Assembly (NCBI GenBank): GCA_937883885.1
Contig: CAKZXL010000915.1
Span: 1 to 26,950, forward strand
Direction: 5' to 3'
Source of the DNA: an uncultured Aquincola sp.
GTDB lineage: Bacteria; Pseudomonadota; Gammaproteobacteria; Burkholderiales; Burkholderiaceae
Length of the DNA: 26,950 nucleotides
Below are positions 16,042 through 22,928 of this stretch, piece by piece (position 1 is the first letter of the stretch; each line of letters starts with the position of its first letter). A program made the position numbers and the translations under genes. The notes below the pieces were generated by a model. That model searched no databases and was not told the DNA's origin. It saw nothing but the letters and a program-made list of their open reading frames with translations.

Positions 16042-17463
16042 ATGACACGATGGACGAAGGCCCTTCGGCCGCTGGCGCTGGCCGCTGCGGCCACCACGGC
16101 GGCGGTGGCCGCAGCGCAGCCGCAGACCGAGTTCGACCGCCACATGGAAGCCTCGCGCCTGAACACCGGGGGCGACCCGACCATGGTGCATCCGTGGCGC
16201 GCCTTCTACTGCAACCTGCCCGACGACAACAACCAGATCGTGCTGGCCGAACGCACCAAGAACAGCATCCGCGTGCCGCTCACGCAGATCATGGACGACG
16301 TCTGGTACATCGGCACCGAGTACGTGGGCCAGTACATCCTGCGCAACGGCAGCGGCTTCGTGATGATCGACGGCGGCAACAACGCCGCCGAGATGCGCAA
16401 CTTCAACCTGCCGGCGCTGCAGTCGCTGGGGCTGGGCACCGCAGGGCCGCTGCACAGCGCGCTGATCACCCACGGCCATGGCGACCATGACGGCGGCGCT
16501 GGGCAGATCAAGGAAAGCACCGGCGCCACCATCTACCTCGGCTCGGCCGATGCGGCCAACAAGGCGTATGCGCCCATCACGCTCGATTCATCGGTGCTCA
16601 CGCCCTACGACATCAGCACCGGCGGCCGCACGGTCACGGTGCTGTCCACGCCCGGCCACACGCCGGGCGCCACCGGCTTCGTCATCCGCGCGCGCGATGG
16701 CGGCAAGGAAGTCAAGCTCTTCGTCTCGGGCGGCTCGTCGATGTCGGCCAACAGCGTGCCGGCGATCGCCAGCTACCTCGATTCGATGGAGCGCACCTAT
16801 GCGCTGCTCAAGGACATGAAGGTGGACTCGGCCTCCAACCCGCATGTGTACTGGGACGGCTCGCTGGCGCTGATCAAGAAGATCCAGGCCGAAGGCCGCA
16901 AGACGCCCAGCCAGTTCATCATCGGCAACGAGAAGCTGCTGCGCGCCTTTGCCATCGGCCGCGAGTGCACGGCCGCCTGGCTGGCCAAGCAGGACCCGAC
17001 CACCTCGGTGCCGGTGTGGCGCGTCAGTTCGCTGGAGTTCCTGGCGGCCAGCCCCGGCCCCAACCGCATCGCGGCACGCCTGAGCAACGGCTGGGGCCCG
17101 GTGGCCAACCAGACGGTGACCTTCTCGCTGCAGGGCAGCGGCGCCGCCTGCACCGCCACCACCGATGCCAGCGGCGTGGCCACCTGCGCCTCGCGCTTCG
17201 GCCCGCTGCGCCCGGGGGTCGATCGCATCACCGCCAGTTTTGCCGGTGCCACCGGTGCCGGCGTGGTGGACCTGGGCAGCGAGCGCCAGGCCACGGTGCA
17301 CAGCGGCTGCAGCGACCTGGCGCAAGCCAAGTCGGCCGTGGGCGCGCGCAGGGGGCAGGACCGCTACGTGGAGCGGCTGGACCTGGACAGCAACGGCCTG
17401 ATCGATATCCGCGACATCTCGGGCATCGCGCGCCTGATGGTGCCGGGCACCGCCTGCCGCTGA
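16042..17463 (+). CDS. secreted metallo-beta-lactamase-fold hydrolase with Ig-like and dockerin-like C-terminal modules
   Basis: A 473-residue exported protein. AGGAG stands 8 nt before the ATG. Parts in order: signal peptide (1-25, cleavage near AAA/QPQ); metallo-beta-lactamase-fold domain (about 70-310) with zinc motif HGHGDH (H144, H146, D148, H149), H206 in TPGHTPG and H268 in PHVYWDG, a pattern closest to subclass B3-like enzymes; a bacterial Ig-like domain (about 332-408, VTFSLQGSGAACTATTDASGVATC); and a dockerin-like tail (about 411-472). The tail has one canonical calcium loop, D447-x-D449-x-N451-G-x-I-D455-x-x-D458, a preceding EF-hand whose loop is degenerate, and Cys423/Cys472 that could close it. 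Substrate unknown; resistance to beta-lactams should not be assumed. A cohesin-like surface protein is encoded 34 bp downstream. Confidence 0.85.
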   Translation: MTRWTKALRPLALAAAATTAAVAAAQPQTEFDRHMEASRLNTGGDPTMVHPWRAFYCNLPDDNNQIVLAERTKNSIRVPLTQIMDDVWYIGTEYVGQYILRNGSGFVMIDGGNNAAEMRNFNLPALQSLGLGTAGPLHSALITHGHGDHDGGAGQIKESTGATIYLGSADAANKAYAPITLDSSVLTPYDISTGGRTVTVLSTPGHTPGATGFVIRARDGGKEVKLFVSGGSSMSANSVPAIASYLDSMERTYALLKDMKVDSASNPHVYWDGSLALIKKIQAEGRKTPSQFIIGNEKLLRAFAIGRECTAAWLAKQDPTTSVPVWRVSSLEFLAASPGPNRIAARLSNGWGPVANQTVTFSLQGSGAACTATTDASGVATCASRFGPLRPGVDRITASFAGATGAGVVDLGSERQATVHSGCSDLAQAKSAVGARRGQDRYVERLDLDSNGLIDIRDISGIARLMVPGTACR

Positions 17464-17497
17464 GTGGCCTTCTTCTTCCGCTTCAAGGACCGTTGAC

Positions 17498-18100
17498 ATG
17501 AACTTCACCGCTTCTGGCCTGCGCGCCGCGCTGGCCGGCCTGACCCTGTGTGCCGCCCTTGCCCCTGCCACCGCAGCGACCACGCTGTCCATCACCGGCC
17601 CGTCCAGCGTGGCGCTGGGCAGCAGTTTCACGCTGCAGGTCGCGGCCACCGACGTGGCCGACCTCTATGGCTACCAGTTCGACATCACCTTCAACCCGGC
17701 GGCCTTCCAGGTCGGCGGCGTGAGCGAGGGCGCCTTCCTGTCCACCGGCGGCAGCACCGACTTCCTGGGTGGCATGGTCGACAACAGCGCGGGCACCGTC
17801 AGCTTCACGCTGGGCACGCTCATCGGCCTGGGTGTGCCGGGCGTCAACGGCTCGGGCGTGCTGGCTTCGTTCAGCGTCACCAGCATCGGCAGCGCGCCGG
17901 GCGTGGGCACCTTCGGCCTGGCCAACGTGACGCTGCTGGATTCCTCCGGCGCGGACATCAGCGCGGGCGCCATGGCCTTGAACGTCTCGGCCGTGCCCGA
18001 GCCGGCCACCTGGGGCCTGCTGCTGGCCGGTGGCGCGCTGGTGGCGGGCGTGGCGCGGCGCCGCCAGGCGTCTGCACGGCGCGGCGCCGCTGCCGCCTGA
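17498..18100 (+). CDS. cohesin-like domain protein with PEP-CTERM surface-sorting signal
   Basis: A 200-residue exported protein. AAGGA lies just upstream of the ATG. A signal peptide (1-27) is followed by a beta-rich domain (about 28-164) that resembles cohesin/CBM-like folds: LSITGPSSVALGSSFTLQV, then DLYGYQFDITFNPAAFQVGGVSEGAFL, a short hydrophobic strand region, and SVLASFSVTSI-like GVLASFSVTSIG. The C-terminus carries PEP-CTERM: VPEPATWG (from 166), a hydrophobic helix, then the basic ARRRQASARR. Exosortase/EpsH systems cut such signals and deliver proteins to the outer surface or matrix. No exosortase gene is in the window. It lies between a gene with a dockerin-like tail and a DUF3299 gene, with short gaps (34 and 13 bp), so the three probably form one operon. 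Confidence 0.85.
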   Translation: MNFTASGLRAALAGLTLCAALAPATAATTLSITGPSSVALGSSFTLQVAATDVADLYGYQFDITFNPAAFQVGGVSEGAFLSTGGSTDFLGGMVDNSAGTVSFTLGTLIGLGVPGVNGSGVLASFSVTSIGSAPGVGTFGLANVTLLDSSGADISAGAMALNVSAVPEPATWGLLLAGGALVAGVARRRQASARRGAAAA

Positions 18101-18113
18101 GCCGCAGGTGGCC

Positions 18114-18680
18114 ATGCACACGCCGCACCTGGCCCGGCGCCAATGGCTGGGCCGCTGCATGGCGTCCGGCGCCTGGCTGGCAATGGGCTTGGGGGCCGGC
18201 CCCCGGCTGGCCGCGGCTGCCACCGCCTACCGCGACATCGGCTGGATGGCCCTGATGCCGCGCGGCTGGGACCCGACGCTGGGCTTGAAGACCTTGCCGG
18301 CCGAACTGGAGAGCCTGCAGGACACCGATCCCCGCGCCCGCGAAGCGCTGGCCAGGCTGCGCGCCGCCTGGGACAACGCACCCGTGGTGGCGGCCCTGGC
18401 CGGCACCGACGTGCGGCTGCCCGGCTACGTGGTGCCGCTGGAAGCCAGCGACCAGGGCCTGCGCGAGTTCCTGCTGGTGCCGTACTTCGGCGCCTGCATC
18501 CATTCGCCGCCGCCACCGTCCAACCAGATCGTGATGTGCCGCGCCGAGCCGGGGCACAAGGGCCTGCGCGCGATGGACGCGGTGTGGGTCAGCGGCCGGC
18601 TGCAGGTCGAGCGCAGCGATTCGGAGATGGGCGCCGTCGGCTATGCGATGCGCGTGGTGCGCATCGACCGCCAGGCGTAG
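18114..18680 (+). CDS. DUF3299 family exported protein
   Basis: A 188-residue protein starting 13 bp after the PEP-CTERM gene; a GTG at 18108 is an alternative start. The N-terminus has a twin-arginine-like ARRQWLG followed by a hydrophobic run and AAAATA, so export by Tat is possible though the motif is not perfect. The mature part contains the DUF3299 core: DVRLPGYVVPLEASDQGLREFLLVPYFGACIHSPPPPSNQIVMC, with Cys128, His130 and Cys142 as candidate metal or redox ligands. The family's function is not established; members are often lipoproteins near efflux or metal genes. Here it may act on, or with, the two exported proteins encoded upstream. No Ala/Gly-rich anchor is seen at the C-terminus. 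Confidence 0.8.
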   Translation: MHTPHLARRQWLGRCMASGAWLAMGLGAGPRLAAAATAYRDIGWMALMPRGWDPTLGLKTLPAELESLQDTDPRAREALARLRAAWDNAPVVAALAGTDVRLPGYVVPLEASDQGLREFLLVPYFGACIHSPPPPSNQIVMCRAEPGHKGLRAMDAVWVSGRLQVERSDSEMGAVGYAMRVVRIDRQA

Positions 18681-18690
18681 CCGACGCACT

Positions 18691-18707
18691 GTTAACTTGA
18701 AGTCAAC
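18691..18707. promoter_or_regulatory. candidate LysR operator (copy 2, dehydrogenase promoter)
   Basis: GTTAACTTGAAGTCAAC, a near-perfect palindrome with a T-N11-A core, 15/17 identical to the reverse complement of the copy at 15878-15894. With the -10-like TAGAGT at 18751-18756 the start would be near 18763, so the site is centred near -64, the usual LysR recognition position. A further half-site GGTTCAAC follows at 18711-18718. Confidence 0.7.
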
Positions 18708-18784
18708 AACGGTTCAACTTTTGGCATGTGCCGCGCGGGGATGCGCCACCTAGAGTGACTCATCCCGATTTGGAGACAAGACTG

Positions 18785-19876
18785 ATGAAGACCTATCGCA
18801 TCGCCACCATTCCCGGCGACGGCATCGGCAAGGAAGTGGTGCCCGCCGGCCAGCAGGTGCTGCAGGCGCTGGCCGAGGCCGGCAGCGGCTTCCGCTTCGA
18901 GTTCGAGAACTTCGACTGGGGTGGCGACTACCACCGCCAGCACGGCGTGATGATGCCGGCCGACGGCCTGGATGCGCTGCGCGACAAGGACGCCATCCTC
19001 TTCGGCTCGGCCGGCGATCCGCACATCCCCGACCACATCACGCTGTGGGGCCTGCGGCTGAAGATCTGCCAGGGCTTCGACCAGTACGCCAACGTGCGGC
19101 CTACGCGCATCCTGCCGGGCATCGATGGGCCGCTCAAGCGCTGCGGCCCCGATGACCTGAACTGGGTGATCGTGCGCGAGAACTCCGAAGGCGAATACGC
19201 CGGCGTGGGCGGTCGGGTGCACCAGGGCCATCCGATCGAGGCCGCCACCGACGTGTCGATGATGACCCGCGCGGGCGTCGAACGCATCATGCGCTTTGCC
19301 TTCAAGCTGGCCCAGTCGCGGCCGCGCAAGCTGCTGACCGTCATCACCAAGAGCAATGCACAGCGCCATGCGATGGTGATGTGGGACGAGATCGCGCTGC
19401 AGATCGCGAAGGAGTTCCCGGACGTCACCTGGGACAAGGAACTGGTGGACGCCGCCACCGCCCGCATGGTCAACCGGCCGGCGACGCTGGACACCATCGT
19501 CGCCACCAACCTGCATGCCGACATCCTGAGCGACCTGGCCGCCGCGCTGGCCGGCAGCCTGGGCATCGCGCCCACCGGCAACATCGACCCCCAGCGCCGC
19601 TACCCCAGCATGTTCGAGCCCATCCACGGCTCGGCCTTCGACATCATGGGCAAGGGCCTGGCCAATCCGGTGGGCACCTTCTGGTCGGTGGTGATGCTGC
19701 TGGAGCACCTGGGCGAGCACGAAGCCGCTGCCCGCGTGATGGCCGCCATCGAACAGGTGACGGCCGACACGCGCCTGCACACCCGCGACCTGGGCGGCCA
19801 GGCCACCACCGTGCAGGTGACCGAGGCGGTGTGCCGCGCGGTGGCCGCATCGGCCGGCGCCCGGCTGGCCGCCTGA
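18785..19876 (+). CDS. ttuC: tartrate dehydrogenase / D-malate dehydrogenase (decarboxylating)
   Basis: A 363-residue enzyme of the isocitrate/isopropylmalate dehydrogenase superfamily, TtuC/DmlA branch, which uses NAD and Mg/Mn to oxidise tartrate or (decarboxylating) D-malate. The start MKTYRIATIPGDGIGKEVVPAG is the standard N-terminus, with GGAGA upstream. The substrate/NAD regions are visible: NVRPTRILPG, IVRENSEGEYAG, the catalytic ITKSNAQRH (Lys), NLHADILSDLAAALAGSLGIAPTGNID, and EPIHGSAFDIMGKGLANPVGTFWS. The 'NLHADILSD' form separates this branch from leucine-pathway LeuB. The upstream LysR palindrome and the downstream Bug receptor form a small uptake-and-oxidation unit for a C4 hydroxyacid. 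Tartrate versus D-malate preference cannot be read from sequence. Confidence 0.92.
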   Translation: MKTYRIATIPGDGIGKEVVPAGQQVLQALAEAGSGFRFEFENFDWGGDYHRQHGVMMPADGLDALRDKDAILFGSAGDPHIPDHITLWGLRLKICQGFDQYANVRPTRILPGIDGPLKRCGPDDLNWVIVRENSEGEYAGVGGRVHQGHPIEAATDVSMMTRAGVERIMRFAFKLAQSRPRKLLTVITKSNAQRHAMVMWDEIALQIAKEFPDVTWDKELVDAATARMVNRPATLDTIVATNLHADILSDLAAALAGSLGIAPTGNIDPQRRYPSMFEPIHGSAFDIMGKGLANPVGTFWSVVMLLEHLGEHEAAARVMAAIEQVTADTRLHTRDLGGQATTVQVTEAVCRAVAASAGARLAA

Positions 19877-19913
19877 GCCACGGCACCGACCAGAACAACC
19901 CGGAGACAAGACC

Positions 19914-20876
19914 ATGAAGTTCACTGCTGTGCTGCTGGCCACGGCAGCGCTGGCGGCCGCCCCTGCGGCCATCGCGCAGGCCTGGCCCACCAAACCCGTC
20001 ACCCTGGTGGTGCCGTTCCCGGCCGGGGGTACCACCGACGTGCTGGCCCGTGCGCTGGCCGAGAAGCTGCAGCAATCGCTGGGGCAGACGGTGATCGTCG
20101 AGAGCAAGCCAGGCGCCGGTGCCACGCTGGGCGCCGACTACGTGGCCAAGGCCAAGCCCGACGGCTACACGCTGCTGATGGGCGCGGTGCACCACACCAT
20201 CGCCACCAGCGTCTACAAGAAGCTGCCCTACGACTTTCAGAAGGACCTGGCGCCCATCACCACCGTGGCCCTGGTGCCCAACGTGCTGGTGATCAGTGCC
20301 AGCACGCCGGCCACCGACGTGAAGTCGCTGGTGGCACTGGCCAAGGCCGCGGCCAACCCTTTCACCTACGGCTCCAACGGCAACGGCACGGCGCAGCACC
20401 TGATCGGCACCCAGTTCGCCGACATGAACGGCATCACGCTGCTGCACATCCCCTACAAGGGCAGCGGCCCGCTGACCACCGACCTGATCGGCGGCCAGGT
20501 GCAGATGTCGTTCGACACGGTGACGCCGGTGCTGCCGCACATCAAGGCCGGCAAGCTCAAGGCGCTGGCGGTGACCACCGCCAAGCGCTCGACCGCGCTG
20601 CCCGACGTGCCGACGATGGACGAAGCCGGCATGAAGGGATTCGACCTCGGCACCTGGTTCGGCGTGCTGGCGCCGGCGGGCACGCCCAAGGACGTGGTGG
20701 CCAGGCTCAGCACCGAGATGGTCAAGGTGATCCAGGCGCCCGAGTTCCGCCAGCGCATGCACGAGATCGGCGCCGAGCCCATCGGCAACACGCCCGAGCA
20801 GATGGCCCAGCAGATCAAGGCCGATACCGAGAAGTACGCCAAGCTCGTCAAGAGCGCCAAGGTGATGATCGACTGA
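19914..20876 (+). CDS. Bug/TctC-type periplasmic solute receptor
   Basis: A 320-residue tripartite tricarboxylate transporter receptor. A signal peptide with AQA cleavage leads into AWPTKPVTLVVPFPAGGTTDVLARALAEKLQQSLGQTVIVESKPGAGATLGADYVAKAKPDGYTLL, the hallmark of the family; later GTAQHLIG, IPYKGSGPLTTDLIGGQVQM and KLKALAVTTAKRSTALPDVPTMDEAG follow. It starts 37 bp after the dehydrogenase stop, and both genes share the leader GGAGACAAGAC before their ATG. The receptor probably binds a C4-dicarboxylate for the dehydrogenase, or signals its presence. No TctA/TctB membrane partners are in the window, which is common for Bug proteins. Its 3' end overlaps the convergent patatin-like gene by 29 bp. 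Confidence 0.94.
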   Translation: MKFTAVLLATAALAAAPAAIAQAWPTKPVTLVVPFPAGGTTDVLARALAEKLQQSLGQTVIVESKPGAGATLGADYVAKAKPDGYTLLMGAVHHTIATSVYKKLPYDFQKDLAPITTVALVPNVLVISASTPATDVKSLVALAKAAANPFTYGSNGNGTAQHLIGTQFADMNGITLLHIPYKGSGPLTTDLIGGQVQMSFDTVTPVLPHIKAGKLKALAVTTAKRSTALPDVPTMDEAGMKGFDLGTWFGVLAPAGTPKDVVARLSTEMVKVIQAPEFRQRMHEIGAEPIGNTPEQMAQQIKADTEKYAKLVKSAKVMID

Positions 20877-21711
20877 TCGCGAGCCCCTGCTTCAGCCCCG
20901 CCTGCGCACTGGCGGGGCGACGCGCGGGGTCCAGCACGTTCTCGCCCATCGCGGCCTGCGAGGCCGCGTCGGGCACGATGACCTGCACCGCGCTGCCACC
21001 GGCGCACAGCGCCGCCACTTCGGCCCGCAGGTGGCCGCTGACCGGGTTGCCTTCGCTGTAGCCAAAGGGTGAAAGCACCACCACGCGGGCATGGCCGGCG
21101 GCCGCATCGGCGTGTGTCATCGAGGCGATGCCGCCGTCCATCCACTGGCGTCCGCCGAAGGGCACCACCGGCCAGGTGCCGGGCACGGCGCAGCTGGCAG
21201 CCACCGCTTGCACCAGGCTGCAGCCGCTGGCCTCGTCGAACAGCCGGCGTTCGCCACTGTGCACGTTCACCGCCGAGACCCGCAGCGGCCGCGCGGGCCA
21301 GGCGGCCTGCGGCAGCCGCGCGGCCACGATGGCCAGGCGCTGTGCCAGCGAAGGCGTGGCGCTGCGCAGCGCGAAAGCCCCGATGCGGCGGCGCGCGGCG
21401 CCCAGGTCGCCGCCCACCTTGTCGAACAGCGCGCGGTTGAGGCGGTCCGCCTCGGCCTGCGAGTAGGGCCTGAACTGCTCGGGCGAATCGGCCGGCGGGT
21501 GGAGCTGCAGCGCCAGCAGCGCTTCCACGTCCTGGCCGCAGGCCAGCTGGGCACCGGCCACCGCGCCGGCCGAAGTGCCCACGAACAGGTCGGCATCGGC
21601 CAGCCGCAGGCCCGCACGCGCCAGCCCGGCGATCACGCCTGTGGTCCAGGCGATCCCGGCCACGCCGCCGCCGCCCAGCACCACCGCCAGCGAGCCCGGC
21701 CGCCAGCCCAT
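20848..21711 (-). CDS. patatin-like phospholipase/esterase
   Basis: A 287-residue hydrolase of the patatin family. The oxyanion motif GGGGVAG is near residue 13, the nucleophile Ser47 is in GTSAG (45-49), and the catalytic Asp192 is in MDGGIAS, so the Ser-Asp dyad is intact. The start MGWRPGSLAVVLGGGG at 21711 shares one base with the upstream stop (TGATG), a strong sign of coupled translation. No signal peptide is seen, so it acts in the cytoplasm or at the inner membrane. Patatins hydrolyse acyl esters of lipids or smaller esters. Being last in an operon with a Baeyer-Villiger-type monooxygenase, it could hydrolyse the ester that enzyme makes; this is inference. Confidence 0.9.
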   Translation of the reverse strand: MGWRPGSLAVVLGGGGVAGIAWTTGVIAGLARAGLRLADADLFVGTSAGAVAGAQLACGQDVEALLALQLHPPADSPEQFRPYSQAEADRLNRALFDKVGGDLGAARRRIGAFALRSATPSLAQRLAIVAARLPQAAWPARPLRVSAVNVHSGERRLFDEASGCSLVQAVAASCAVPGTWPVVPFGGRQWMDGGIASMTHADAAAGHARVVVLSPFGYSEGNPVSGHLRAEVAALCAGGSAVQVIVPDAASQAAMGENVLDPARRPASAQAGLKQGLAISRSSPWRS

Positions 21712-22928
21712 CAGATGACGCCCCGCTCGGCCAGCGCGCGGCGCTCTTCGCTGCTCAGACCCAGCAGGCCGCCGTATACCTCGTCGTTGTGCTGACCCAG
21801 GTCGGGCGCGGGCTCGATGGGCTTGTTCTCGCGGCCTGAGAAGCGCGGGAACACGCCGGCCATCTTCACCGGGCCGATCCTGGGGTGCTGCACCGTGGCG
21901 ATGCTTTCGCGCGCGGCGTAGTGCGGGTCCTGCATGATCTCGTCGATGGTGTAGATGAAGGAGTAGGCCAGCTTGGCCTCGTCCAGCTTGCGGCACAAGG
22001 ACTCCACCGGCTCGCGCTCGATCCAGTCAGCCACGACGGCGTTGAGTTCGTCCACATGTTCCCAGCGGCCGGTGTGGCTGCGCAGCCTCGGATCGGCGGC
22101 CAGGTCGGATCGCTCCATCACCGCACACAGCCGCTGGAAGCCTGCATCGGCCGAGCAGGTAAATATCAGGTAGCGGCCGTCGTGGGTGCGAAAGTGCTCG
22201 CCCGGCGCCGCCGCAAAGTGCTTGTTGCCGCGGCGCTGGCGCACCACGCCCAGCCGGTCGTATTCAGGCACCAGCACCTCGGTGAAGCGGATCACCGATT
22301 CATACATCGACAGGTCGATCTCCTGGCCTTCGCCGCCCGTGGTGTCGCGGTGATACAGCGCCATCATCAGCGAGAAGGCGCCCAGCAGCGCCGTCTGGTA
22401 GTCGGCGGTGGACGTGCCGCTGCGCACCGGCGGCCGGTCGGCATAGCCGGTGATGCCCATCAGCCCGCCGAAGGCCAGGCCGATGCGGTCGTAGCCGGCG
22501 CGCTCGCGGTACGGCCCGGTCTGGCCGAAGCCCGAGACGCGCAGCATCACCAGCCGCGGGTTGTGGCGCCGCAGTGCTTCCCAGCCGCAGTTCCAGCGTT
22601 CCAGCGTGCCGGGGCGGAAGTTCTCGACCACCGCATCGGCTTCCTTGACCAGCTGGTACAGCAGCGCCTGTCCCGCGGGCTGGCGCAGGTCCAGCGTGAT
22701 CGACTTCTTGTTGCGCGCCTCCACCTGCCAATACAGGCATTCGTCGTCGACGAACGGTCCCAGATCGCGCACGGTGTCGCCCCGCTCGGGCACTTCCACC
22801 TTGATCACTTCGGCACCGAAGTCGCCGAACAAGGTGCAGGCCACCGGGCCGGCCACCATGGTGCCCAGGTCCAGGATGCGCACGCCGCTGAGCAGGTGCG
22901 GCCCGGCCGCGTGTGGTGTCGTCGTCAT
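21711..22928 (-). CDS. class III CoA-transferase (CaiB/BaiF family)
   Basis: A 405-residue family III CoA-transferase, which moves CoA from an acyl-CoA donor to a carboxylic acid in the cytoplasm. Visible: LLSGVRILDLGTMVAGPVACTLFGDFGAEVIKVE, the N-terminal signature; ARNKKSITLDLRQPAGQALLYQLVKEADAVVENFRPGTLERW; and GTSTADYQTALLGA, where Asp176 fits the catalytic aspartate known from formyl-CoA transferase. Length is normal. The ATG overlaps the monooxygenase stop (ATGA, 4 bases). In this operon it would activate a carboxylic acid released downstream of Baeyer-Villiger oxidation. The acid and CoA donor are not known. Confidence 0.93.
   Translation of the reverse strand: MTTTPHAAGPHLLSGVRILDLGTMVAGPVACTLFGDFGAEVIKVEVPERGDTVRDLGPFVDDECLYWQVEARNKKSITLDLRQPAGQALLYQLVKEADAVVENFRPGTLERWNCGWEALRRHNPRLVMLRVSGFGQTGPYRERAGYDRIGLAFGGLMGITGYADRPPVRSGTSTADYQTALLGAFSLMMALYHRDTTGGEGQEIDLSMYESVIRFTEVLVPEYDRLGVVRQRRGNKHFAAAPGEHFRTHDGRYLIFTCSADAGFQRLCAVMERSDLAADPRLRSHTGRWEHVDELNAVVADWIEREPVESLCRKLDEAKLAYSFIYTIDEIMQDPHYAARESIATVQHPRIGPVKMAGVFPRFSGRENKPIEPAPDLGQHNDEVYGGLLGLSSEERRALAERGVI

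Noticed and set aside
16042..17463. Calling the metallo-beta-lactamase-fold protein an antibiotic resistance gene
   Set aside because: The fold is shared by many hydrolases; the extra modules and surface context argue for a different substrate.
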